A DNA stretch of 64,000 bases from Neelides folsomi (lineage: Eukaryota > Arthropoda > Collembola > Neelipleona > Neelidae), in contig JAQGBZ010000124.1 of assembly GCA_034687125.1 (NCBI GenBank), positions 1-64,000 of the forward strand, written 5' to 3'. The notes under the pieces are model-generated. The model searched no databases and was not told the origin of the DNA. It saw only the letters and a program-made list of their open reading frames with translations. Below are positions 1 through 11,317 of the stretch, in pieces. The position numbers and the translations under genes were made by a program. The stretch's first letter is position 1, and every line of letters starts with the position of its first letter.

Positions 1-4
1 GATT

Positions 5-54
5 CCTAACTTAGGCATTTAGCTGAGCAAATCCTAAGTTAGGCAAATGCTCAG
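5..54. repeat. Overlapping short hairpins at window edge
   Basis: CCTAACTTAGG at 5-15 and CCTAAGTTAGG at 33-43 are exact reverse complements. CTGAGCA at 23-29 pairs with TGCTCAG at 48-54. The two hairpins overlap and would compete. This may be the end of a MITE that starts outside the window. Confidence 0.4.
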
Positions 55-195
55 AAAATCTTATTGGATTCGACCCAATGTATATATAATGATTTTTCTC
101 ACTCGCTCATTGAATATGGTTTATATTAATTTTCGCCATTAAACAAACCAAATAGCATGTGTTAGTTGTTAATTTTTTTATTTTACTTGTATTAG

Positions 196-1155
196 AAACG
201 AACATGGGCGAGCTGAACAACCTTCTTCTAATCCTGAATTATCTAATCGAGAAATTTTGAAAACAAAAGAATATAAGCCTGGAAGCTTACCAATAAAGGT
301 ATTACAAAATTGTAACGTTACAAAGTTAGAACACTTGGTTGTTATAACACCTTTATTAGTAGATGATTGTTACAATTTTGTGATGTGTGATTATCACACG
401 TTTCCATATATGCCATTTAAAAACCTTTTAGATTTAAATTTTAATTGAAAAAGGAATACGAATTTTGTAACGTAGATTGAAATTACAAAATTGTAACGCA
501 GTTTGTAATGAGAAATTGTGACGCTCTTATTGTCACGACAAAATGTGCATAAAAATGAAATTCATTACAACTTTGTACCGTTACAATTTTGTAATACCTT
601 TTATTGCTAAGCTTCCTGAGCTTTATTTCCAGTGGCAGCTTGACCATGTGACAATACTCACAGGAAAATATCGATCAGAATTTGGTCGAAATATTCAGCC
701 GTAATAAATTTAAAAATATTTTTATTTGAGAACGATAGAAGTTTCAAATATATTCTTAACCAAATTCTACATATTTCATCTACAGAGATGACCTACCTCT
801 CATAACGTTTATAGGAAACGATTTTTTTCGACTTGAAGAAAATAATCCTAAATTCCTCATTACGACAGAATTCAAAGTTAACATTGACGAGCTTCCTCTT
901 GTATTCACAAGAATCGATGAATACAATATTCGAATTGAAATTTCTTTAGTGGAAACTCACTTTGTTCAATTCATATTTCAAACTGACGACTCTTTTATAA
1001 CAATTGGGGTTGAAGAAACAAATCCTCAACATGATTTCATAAGGAAAGTTCGACTTGCATTTCCTCCCCATTTGGATTTACAAAGGATTGAAAAGGAAAC
1101 ATCTTCAGAAGGATATCTTCAAATGAATGTTGATTTTACAAATCAATTTGACTAA
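196..1155 (+). CDS. Divergent small-heat-shock-like (Hsp20/alpha-crystallin) protein, 3' part
   Basis: Three coding exons can be joined: 196-298, 612-700 and 786-1155 (stop TGA... the last codon is TAA-class at 1153-1155). The 5' end lies outside the window or in an exon I could not find, because exon 196 opens with the last base of a split codon. The phases fit (298 ends a codon, 700 leaves two bases, 786 supplies the third). The predicted 184-residue part has an acidic, polar N-terminal stretch, then a beta-rich region. Its end resembles the last strands of an alpha-crystallin domain: an HDFIRKVRLAFP segment, a DLQRIEKETSSEGYLQMNV segment, and the usual spacing between the 'R-x-F/Y-R' strand and the 'S-x-D/E-G-x-L' strand. 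No IXI tail motif is visible. Sequence resemblance is weak, so the family call is an inference; a fast-evolving lineage-specific protein is the alternative. It is convergent with the ADA2-type gene, with about 195 bp between stop codons. Confidence 0.5.
281..616. mobile_element. Inverted-repeat element (MITE-like) that fills an intron
   Basis: The arms at 281-327 and 569-616 are inverted copies of each other. They share GGAAGCTTA, CAATAAA, GGTATTACAAAATTGTAACG and TACAAAGTT, and differ by two substitutions and one extra A. Further partial copies of the ATTACAAAATTGTAACG block lie inside, near 482-499. The splice donor (GT at 299) and acceptor (AG at 610-611) both fall within the arms, so the element and the intron nearly coincide. 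No transposase is present, and I could not define a clear target-site duplication. It could be a non-autonomous DNA transposon that created the intron, or a MITE that landed in an existing intron and spread by conversion into the exon edges. Confidence 0.6.
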
Positions 1156-1339
1156 ATACATAAAGATGTAATATGATATCTAACTCTGATTCATATAATT
1201 TTATGATATAAACGCCTGCATTTAAATCTATGTACATATATTTCTTGTAAGTTCATGAATTCAAAAATAATAATTTTGATATGAAAACTTAGATGTGTGC
1301 ACAATTATAAGCGAATATTTGCTGTAATAATGCTTGTAT

Positions 1340-1345
1340 TTTATT
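1340..1345 (-). terminator. Poly(A) signal of the ADA2-type gene
   Basis: AATAAA on the minus strand starts only six bases past the stop codon at 1351. If used, the 3' UTR would be very short, which suits the convergent neighbour on the plus strand. Confidence 0.4.
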
Positions 1346-1350
1346 AATCT

Positions 1351-4051
1351 TCATTCTGTTTCATTTTTTGTACAAAATTGACTATTATGTTCAGATTTTT
1401 CATGATGAGGTGGTTTAGCTACTGCTGAGTTATTCTTTCCGTATTTGATTATCACAGTATCTAAAAACTTTTCCCAGGAAATCTTCCAACGTGCAAATGC
1501 TGAAAGCTTTTCTTGGGCATTCATTGCGCTGAATCTATTAATTCAACATTAGTCTAATTACTGTTTTATTCTAATTAAAATTACACAATACAATACAGTA
1601 TGTACTTAAATAGTAGTGGGGGATATTCAAAGTAATTAGATTTACTCAAGTGAGTTGACTGCAAGTTGTTTGAGGAACTTAAGATCCGCTCGTTTTCCTC
1701 CCATTGCCATAAAAGCAATATAGAAATCGTGTGAAAGAGCTTTTGCTCCCCATATGCCCGGATCGTCACTAGAAATAATAATCGGGAATCCGTCACGGAG
1801 AAGAGAAATCGCTGGATGATTTCTCAAATCGTCAACTAATTTCAGAACCTTTTAAAATATTGAAAAAGTGACCATATTAAATAAAAATACAATTTCTGAA
1901 TCCGAGAAATCCACAGAACCTACATATTAACATTATAAACGTATAGTATGTAATTACTTGATTTGAAATAGGACAAACTTCAATTCCAATTCCTCTTTCT
2001 TGAACTAAATCAACAAGGAGTGGATGAGCAAAAAGGGCATATCCATGCCCAATCCTTGTGGTATTCAATAGAACGGCATCAAATAAATTCTCATCAATGC
2101 TCGTTCCATGCCAAGCTAAATTGAATGAGTCAAATGATAATAATGCCCATATATTGTTCGGTTGTTCGTAATAGATTTAATTTATAGGATTTAAATTGAA
2201 CCTGTTTCTCCAGCATGGAAGAAATACTTGAGCCCCTTTGATCCAGCATCAAGTAACTGTGGGAGAAAGCCAAGTAACGGAGTTCCAATATCTTCTTGTC
2301 CAACTAAATCGAATCCGGCAAAGAAGTCAGGATGTTTTGCTTGCATTGCTAAGCCTTCTGCTAATCTAAAATAAACAGATTAATATTTGTTTTTCCAATA
2401 AAATATTTATCTATGTAGTTGTGAAAATATGACGAATTACAATTGTGCAGTTGCTTCAGGTGAATGAAACCGGTGAGGAGCGTAGATATATTTAACCCCG
2501 ATAAAGTCAGGATGAGATGCTTTAAATGCTTCTGTAACCCCTTTGAAAAGTTCTAAAGCTTCCATTGCACTCAATACTGATTGGTTTAAACGATATATCT
2601 GAAACGAAAAAATATCATATCTAACTCCTTTCAACTTTCATTCATCATTCATTAAATTGAGGAGAGAAATTACATCAACCAGAAGACTGCGCATTTCAAC
2701 GTACATGACATTATCCTCATAGAATTCTTCAAGAATTCTCCAATAGTAATCTTTCATAGCGGGCTCATAAAGAGCAATACTTGATGTAGTTGAGATTTTA
2801 TTCTCAAAATGTTTCCAAACTTCGTTTGCCGTTCGGTAGTCCGCTAATTTATGAATATTTTTAAATTAAGCTTAATTTTTGAGCGAATCTAGCGAGATTA
2901 ACATTTTTGTGAATAATTGACTAAATTACTTTCAGGAGTTGGAGTGACCATTGACATGGCTTGAGTAAACCAATTATCCACCCAACCAGGGCTTGAAGCC
3001 TTCTCCCTTCTCAAGTCTTCCACAAGGGTCCAATTCTTATTTCCATTGCAAACCATCCGAGGGTTAGAAGGGTAAAAGTGAAACATGAGATGTTCATTCT
3101 CATTGAGGCAGTAGTACAAATTGTCCCAATGGCTAAAAAAATGTTAATTTGGGTAAATTCATACATTCGATAACAAAATCACGTACGAGGTAGGTGACAC
3201 ATGAAAAATAGCAGCTGTTGTTTATTCATTGTATACCTCAAGTTCAGTGCGACGAAATCCACTTGAGCGATAGTTACATCATGTAAATGAACTGCACCTC
3301 CTGCTCAACCCAACAAATTATAAATACATGTACTATAAAATCACATCTACTGTGTAGTAATGTGATGTGAAATATGTGTTTTCCTAATAAAATATAAATA
3401 CAGATATCAGATATGAAAGTACTTCAACTTGTTTTTGACTATGTAACAGTATTACCTACTAATACCTATGTACTTATGTAAACTACATATATACTAATTA
3501 CTGATACATTGTATAGATATTCGTAACGTTTCAGAGTTATATAATTTTTAATTAAAATTGGTAAATGGGATGTTGGAATAGATATTTCTGTATTTATGGA
3601 GAAATGAAATGACCTTTAGGAAGTAACTGAATCATTTGGTAAATGCTGGACGCCTCAATGAGGTGCTTTGAATGAAAGAAGTGTTTGGTTGCTCCAAAGA
3701 AATCTCCATTTGCATCAACTCCTTCACGAAACTCTTTCTCTTTCAACTCCATGAGAATTTCGTTCACTTCCTTTTCTCTCGCATCAAGAGTTAAGCTTGC
3801 TCCAAGCCCACGTAACTCATCAGACTGAATAACAATAACAATAAGTAATTTCCACTGTTTTATATACTGATCAAATTAAATTGACTCACTTCAATCAGAT
3901 TCTTCCTCATTTCCATGTACTCATCTACTTTCGTTCCATCAACACGAATCACGACTTGGAGAATAAATAAAGCTAAAGTAAATAGAAAAACTCTGTGAGG
4001 GCTACACATGATATTGGGACTAAACTTCGTCATGGTGTAAGGATTGTACAA
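1351..4051 (-). CDS. Secreted adenosine deaminase, ADA2/ADGF family
   Basis: Ten exons on the minus strand: 4051-3890, 3824-3614, 3300-3237, 3132-2930, 2843-2674, 2598-2441, 2365-2202, 2115-1958, 1848-1646 and 1534-1351. They total 1,677 bases and 558 residues in one frame. The family converts adenosine to inosine outside the cell and acts as a growth factor in insects. A hydrophobic signal segment follows Met (about residues 20-38). The zinc and substrate motifs are intact: [10 protein letters not shown] (His129, His131), HAGET (373-377), HGTSIDE (380-386), RIGHG (398-402) and [17 protein letters not shown] (Asp458-Asp459). Length matches the family (about 510-560). A second in-frame Met at 4033 is an alternative start that still leaves the signal segment. 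It lies 760 bp downstream of the ZC3H18-type gene on the same strand. Intracellular ADA is excluded by the signal sequence and the ADA2-type spacing. Confidence 0.93.
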
Positions 4052-4811
4052 ATGATGTTGTCGATGGGGCTGTCGTGGAACGATTGACCAAATCCATGGG
4101 AGTTGTCTTATATCGCTGACTCTGAGGGTGTGTGCGTGTGTGTCTGTTCTTATCTCCCCTTTCGATTAGTTACTAAAAGTGTGAGTTTTCATCCTCAGCA
4201 ATGGCCAATTCTTCACCCGACCTTCAAACACTTTAATGGGGGAAAAAACTTGTTGTTCTTTCGATGTCTCATGAGTTCAACACACATTGCCTTCTTTCAA
4301 ACCGTTTAATTCAATAAGAAAGCTATAACTGTCTTCATGTTTATCCTTTGTAAAATGATTAATGAATGTAAACGATATATTTTTAGAGAGATTCCTCTAT
4401 GATATATGGCGTATTTTAAATTATTATCAATTTTATTGAGAAGATCCATGTTTACATGTAAAGGAAGCATGTTAATAGAGTATCTATCGGTTGTAAGTTG
4501 TAATAATAGTAATTGTATCTGTTTCCGTATAATGTAAAACTATAATAATATTTAGTAAGTACTTATATTGTATAGTAGATATTCAAAATTTTAATCATCT
4601 CTCATAGAAGGACTAAAAATTACGCAAATGAATGAACGATCGTCTATTTAAAAACTAAATTGAGGTTGAAACTAACTAGCTAAATAAAAACGAATATAAA
4701 AACAAAATTCTTCCTCATTTTCATTTTGATGAGGCATGTATTTTAAAACAAATAAACAACAATTTTTAACGTTCAACTTATAAAATAAATAAAAATTCAA
4801 CAAAACTAATT

Positions 4812-7800
4812 TCACTTTTCAAGCTTTGATCTCTTTTTCGCGATTGCTTCTTCAACGGCTTTCAACTGCTTTAATAATTCTTCTCTTCTGATTCTTGAGT
4901 TTTTAGAATCTTTCGGGGAACTTGGTTTCTCGGACAATTCTTCAACTTCGTCATTCGAGAATTCGTCCTAGAATAAAAAAATGATATTCTTAAACGATTG
5001 CAGCTGGAGTATAAAAACATGCAGATTATTCAATCTTATATTTTATAATGTTAGTAGAGTTCAATTTTGATTAGTAATGATAAAAATAAATTTACTGATT
5101 TACAGACCTTTGAGTTGTCATCTAATTTCGGAGAAAGAATTTTATTGCTAGAATTTTCCGAATCTTTATCAGCTGCTATAAATGAGAATTAACACTTAAT
5201 ATAATGAAACAAGAAACAAGTAATACCACCATTTGATTAAACAATAATGAACAATGCGAAATCATTTTATAATTCATTATTACCTATAAATTCATCAGAG
5301 AGCCTCTCAAGGACGTTTTTATTTGCTTTGAAGCCCGTCGAGGGTTTTAAAGTCATTTTAATTTGAGACTTGCTCGCTTCCGCCTATGAATAAATAATAA
5401 AAATGTTTATTATTAAAGGAAAAGTGTCTGTGACGTAAAATATAAAATAAATACATGTGTTTGGTTAATATTTCATATCTACTCCCATTCTTCAATGGTA
5501 AGTACACATAAATGACTTCAAGTAAGAATCTTAATATTCGTTTTAATATGTATATAGTGTAAGTAATAGTAATAACCTTAATGGTTTTCTCTTGAAGCTT
5601 TGAAGGTTTAGCTTGAATTGGTTCGATTTTAGTAAACTTCTCGGGTGGCCCTTCAATTTCAACTGAAGGTTCTCGACCATCTTTATTGCTCACTTTCCTC
5701 TTACGTTTTCCTCCTATTTTAAATAAATAAAACACCATTTAATATTTAATTGCACAATAGGAGTATTATCTACGATACAACCTTAGTGTAATCAATATAC
5801 CTCGAGAATATGATCTTGAAGAAGTTGAGGACGAAGTAGAAGAACGAGAATGTGATCTTGAGGAAGAAGCTTTTCTGAAAGATCTTGAACGACTCCTCGA
5901 TTTATCCCTGGAAAACTTTGTTTTTACTTTGCTGGTTTTGCCTCCAGGCGATCTAGAACGCGACTTTGAAGGTGACTGAGACCAAGTGGAACGAGAATTT
6001 GATCTCGAACGAGATGATCGAGAAGCCGAACGACCTGACCAACTATTCCTCGATCTCTGATTCCTTCCCGTGCCTCGACCTCGGCCTCTTTTCACATCCA
6101 TGTTTCGATTCCTCCTTTAAAGTAAAAATCCCGTTTATATCAATGTCCATTTTAACAAAAATACTAAATAAAACATTTCAATGAATGTGAAATTACATGT
6201 AAGGATCCTTTTCAATTCTAATGTCTCGATCTCTTGGGTAGTTACTTTCTTTAGGAGCAGGAGGTGCATATCTCATTGGTCTTTCAGAGCGTTCATAATG
6301 ATGATCACGTTGATCGCCCCTTCGGCCAAATTCTTCTTTAGGAGGAGGTGGAGGTGCAATACGCACTAAACATAATAAAAATAAGGTTTAATGAAAGTAT
6401 AAGATATACAGATATAAGTATTTAATTCATCTCCTGAATAACTATCAATACAATTGGTTTTTTTTCATACTGGGTTTAGGTGAAACTCTTCTTGGTGGGG
6501 CTTTACGAATAACTTCGGGTTCCCTTTCCTTCTTCTTCCTAGTCTTGTTTTTACTTGGACTTTTAGAACCTCGTGATGACTTCGAAGACTTTGATGAGCT
6601 TCGGGAAGACTTTGAGCTTTTAGATGAATCAGATGAAAAGGAGGAAGAACGAGAGGATCCACTGGAATAACTTGACCTCTTCGAGAGTGAAGAAGCCTTT
6701 CGACCATGACTTCCTGGAGATTTGGTGCGAACCCAAGGATCATGCCATTCTTCAGCTTTTCTAGGACTATAATAAAAATTAAGACAACGAAAAAATTAAA
6801 CGTAATTTTGATTTTATGGTCTCTTACTCATCATAATTACTTCGTCGTGAGGAGTGACCATGTGATGAGAAAGGTGGTGGGGGATTGTAACCTCTTCTCA
6901 AAGCTGATTCACGAACCATTCGAACCTGTAATTAATTAACATATTTATAATTAATATTTAAACAAACTATTTTTTAGTTGAATGTTGAATTTGATATCTT
7001 GAATCAATGATATTTAAGGTCATAAATTATAAAATACTTCGGGTTCATGAAGAGGAGGCGCTTCTCTCATTGGTGGATGAGGGTCTCTTGGGGGAGCTTC
7101 TCTAACTCGACTTGGCTTTATCCGATGAACCCGTTCACGGACAAAATCAGGATCAATTTCTCCAGTTAAAGTAGCAGGTGTGTGATGGGACGGACGTGGA
7201 GGATTCCAATCTCTTCCTCGTTCTCTCGCTTCATCCCGCTCACGTACAAAGTCTTGAAACTCTTCTTCATCCCTAAAGAATTTAGAATAATGTTGAAAAA
7301 CAATTTAAAGTGTGAATGTCGTGTTTTTAATATTAACAATAAAAAAGTATTTTACCCTGAATTGTTCGCTTTTCTTTCAAGCGGGCTTCCAGGTTTCCTC
7401 ATATAAAAGTCATTTTCTTTATCAATATCTTCTTGGGCTAAACTTAAGTTCATCTTTTTCTCTTCAAAATCCACATCTGTCTCTTTCCTCTTCACAGATT
7501 GTTTTATGATCTAAAATATTTATTATGATTAGTGATCCGCTATCAGTTTTAAAATTTTTCCAATACGAACCTCTTTAGCATGTCTAAGCCCTCTTTCCCA
7601 GGAGGATTCAATAATCAATGGTTCATCCGGTTTGATCAATGGAGTAAAACTAGGAGGAGCAACTCCCAAAAGACCAGGTTTTGAACCACCTGGACTTATC
7701 GAAGGCGGAGGTTGAATTCCAGGTGCAATAGGTCGCATTGAATCAAACATTGTATACAATCCTTTGTCAGTAACTCCAGGATGTAAAAACCTAAAAATTA

Positions 7801-8577
7801 AAAAGGACATTGATGAATTTATAAAAATTCTCCTTTCATCTCACCTCGATAATTAGTTATTGAGAATATACATAGAATCATTAGATAAAGGTTTTATAAT
7901 CTTAAATGCAAAAAATACCGGCAGTTTGATCCCCAAGTACATTGGCCTTTTCCAAAAAATCTGCATATCGGTTTGGGATCTTTTGCTCTATCGTCATCAT
8001 CACTGACTTCTCCTTCCTCCAATTCATTATCATCTTCTTCACCGTCGTCTTTATTATCCTTTAGCAAGATTAGATTTTTCGTCATCTTATTTGAAACCGT
8101 ACGAAGTTCGCCCTCGTCATCAGAAACTTCGCCTGTTTCATCTAAATCCGGGTTTTTATTTTCTTCTTCGTCAATTTCTCCTTCTTCTTCATCTCCAATC
8201 CGATTCGGCTCATTCTCTCCCTCTTCTTCGTCATCGTCGGACAATGCACCATCTTCCTCGTCGTCTTCATTATCCCCGAAATCCAAAATTTCTTGTTCTT
8301 CCTTTCTCATTTCTCCCAGAGATCCCTTCTTTGATGACTTCCCTGAGTGACTCGAATCATCGTGAGGAGGTACTATGAGCGTGTCCCTTGCGCTGTCATC
8401 GAGAGCATCGATGTTCGTTCTCTCCAATCGCGAACTAGGTTTTGCCATATTTGAATCGTAATCAAGAGTGTTGCTGTTGTTGGAATTAACATCAATGGCT
8501 CCATCGGAACGAAGAGAGTCACATTCACCGGATTCAGAGTTATCATTGAGACCGGAACTATTCGTGTCAGCTTCCAT
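4812..8577 (-). CDS. ZC3H18: Zinc finger CCCH domain-containing protein 18 orthologue
   Basis: Twelve exons: 8577-7919, 7790-7571, 7510-7356, 7272-7038, 6925-6828, 6766-6471, 6365-6197, 6114-5801, 5713-5577, 5383-5284, 5175-5108 and 4967-4812 (2,607 bases, 868 residues). In vertebrates this nuclear protein links the cap-binding complex to the exosome and other RNA-fate complexes. In order: a long acidic region rich in Asp/Glu/Ser (about 80-200); one CCCH finger with C-x7-C-x5-C-x3-H spacing (Cys205, Cys213, Cys219, His223) followed by PGVTDKG; the conserved ESSWERGLRHAKE block; a region with ERDEARERGRDWNPP; EEWHDPW; two Ser/Arg-rich tracts; and a C-terminal Arg/Lys-rich helix REELLKQLKAVEEAIAKKR. 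The last helix, the ERGLRHAKE block and the finger are the diagnostic matches. An intron splits the finger after Cys219. Start: the first Met, followed by an uninterrupted acidic reading frame. Confidence 0.92.
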
Positions 8578-11317
8578 AACTATTTATAATGATCACTTAA
8601 CTTTTCACTTGAAATTACTAATTTATATCATAATTGGTTATATTATTTAAAAAAACAAATAAACTTTTGTAAACTTAACAAAAGCAAACTTTAAAATTAT
8701 CCTATTGAATTTAAACTTTGTCGTATGACTTCTTCATCTATAAAATCAAATTAGAAAAAATATATTAGTCACGAATTAATCGTAATTAAACGAAATTTAC
8801 ATTTTCATAAAAATAGATTTGATTATTTTATTGGAATTTGTACATCCTCCTTACCAAAATACAGGAGTAAAGTCCGGCACATCGAGTTTGAATAATTAGA
8901 TGTGAATAAATTTTGACTCGACAATTATATGAAGAAGAAAAATGAGAAAGGGCGTTGATTTGAAGACCCAGAATTAATGAAAACTTATAAATTGCTAATA
9001 TTTAGTTTGATGAAAATGCTGCAGATTGGCAAGCAATGGAGGAACCGCTCTGCAGAAGGCTGACATTTCTCATGGCGCGTTCCGTTGAATATCCTATCCA
9101 TTTCCATGTATGTCATCCATCGCAGATCCCAAACATTTCGGCTTCATAATGGGGCGAGTAGCAACTTTGACTTTGCTATTCGAATTCCAGAATAAGAGCA
9201 ACGAGCATTCTCTCGTACATTTATTATTTTTAATCTTTTTGCAATGTTTTACATTTATTTATATAAATTATTATTATAATAATTAATAAATGGCCATTTG
9301 AATCCTCAAATCATTAAATAGTTTATAAGACATTTCGGAAATTAATTAGTTAATTAATAGGTACCTAGGTATAAATATAAATATGTACCAAATATATACC
9401 TGTATGTATCTGTATTATCATATGTGTACCTAGTGGTCATCACCGTGCAAATCTATGGGTGAAGGTTTATTCTTACATGTAATAGATATTGGTAAAATGG
9501 CATTGATTTAGCAATCATAATGAATGGAATTTATATGGCATACCTATAATGTAATAAATGTAAGTTATTAAACTTAAATTTTTTATAATATCTAACATTA
9601 ACTTTGCATTTAAGGATGAGAGAGAGCGAGAGATCAGATGGAGAAATTGCATGCGTTTGTTTCTCCTCCCTTATCTCACATCCTTAATAAGGGGATGGAC
9701 AGGTGAGAGAGGAAATTTACCTTGAGGCTCAACAACGAAAGGGAATCTGAATGAGCATAACATAGAGCGATACAACAGGTGGAATTTAAAATACCCCTTC
9801 ACTCCACTTCCTCACCCCTCAAAACATTAAGATTTAACATCATTTTTCACATCATTTTTCTCATCATTTCTTCTTATATTGTTACATTCTTACATAATAT
9901 CCGCTTTGCAATTATATCATCAAATCATTAACCTCAGAGTCAACTGTTGGGTGTGGGAACTGTTTAGTTTACTCAACTACGAGCACATTCAAAGTAGTTT
10001 AAAGTTTCATATGTCCCACCATTTGTCCTTCTAATTAATTCTTAAATCAACATGCGTTTGTTCATTGAATTACAATTAGAATTTAGAATGCACACCCTTT
10101 AGATATTACATAAGTACAGGTGAATGCACAAGTACAACCTTATATGGATTTCAACCCTAAAATCTCAAAGTGATAAGCAAAGTTGAAGGGGATAGACATG
10201 AGTTTAATTTAAAAACACGACACATCTGATTTTGTGAGTTTTCAGATGGTGAGATAAGCCATTAATTATTTCAGTAATAGAGTAAAAAATAGTAGGGGGC
10301 TTTTGTTCTTGAATTTCCTCCCTTTCAGTTTCCGGTTCTCATTCCTTCCTCCGTTTTGGTTCACGAACGACCGAAGTATTGAATTTAAATTGCAAGAGGT
10401 ATTCATTTGTGAAGAGAACTCTAAAAGTGAAAGTTGTGTTAATAAGTATGTGTGCTACTCATAAGTAATATTGTAAATTCAATTGAATCGTTAGTTCATG
10501 GACGTGAGAATACATAAGGCACAGAAAAGTTTTATTCGGTGAATGAAAGTTCTCCCCTACGAAGCATAATTACCGACGTGGAACTGGCCAATTGTTTTAA
10601 TACTCAATTTTAAAGGCTTAATTCGATTATTATTTCAAAGTGTATTGTTTATTAGTGACTTCTGAGAAATCTTCGTTCGAATTTCTACACTCTCTTGAAG
10701 ATGATCGATGTGTTGGCCAAATGTAAATCTTCATTCCATGCGGCCAAAAATCCTTCACCGTGTTGTGAATTGAAAAGTTTCTCGATGGTTCAGTGATTCA
10801 CAATCCCAAACACTTATAAACTCATCTTGTTCATAGAAAGTGTGATAATTGGAATAGAAAAATAATAATATAGGTTATTAATAATAACCTCGTTTCAGCT
10901 TCTTTGATTCTGAAACAAGCATTTTTCCCTTTTGTATTAGTTTGCTTCACTTTACCTCAAAATGGTCATTCTGTAGTAAGAAATGGTTTGAGCGAGAGTG
11001 CTCTATTATTATCTGGTCGACCCAAAGGATTGAATATAATTTGACTATTTACCGTTAGTATTGCTTGTTATAAAATTATAGTGAATTTTACACTCTCCGA
11101 AAACTTAGGTAATCGAACGACAAATTTTGAACTACGTTAGCTAATAGTTCACTCTGTATATACTACGTACTTATAGTTAAACGTAAATTTATAAAATCTA
11201 CCAATTTAAAAACGAAGTAATACAAATACCTAAAAGTGAATTCTTAAAGAGTGCAATTAAATAATCTGGAGAAGTTTCTTCTTTGGCTGCTAAAGTTAAT
11301 CTACTGTTGTAATCAAA
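8578..11317. other. Intergenic, no supported gene
   Basis: This tract separates the divergent starts of the ZC3H18-type gene (-) and the two-membrane-span gene (+), so it should hold both promoters. It is AT-rich, with a less AT-rich block at about 9010-9190 and a short GA-rich run near 9616. I found no reading frame with recognisable content, no repeat with clear ends and no RNA gene. Confidence 0.6.

Noticed and set aside
7973-8378. Plus-strand open frames rich in Ser and Leu
   Set aside because: Antisense shadows of the acidic exon of the ZC3H18-type gene.
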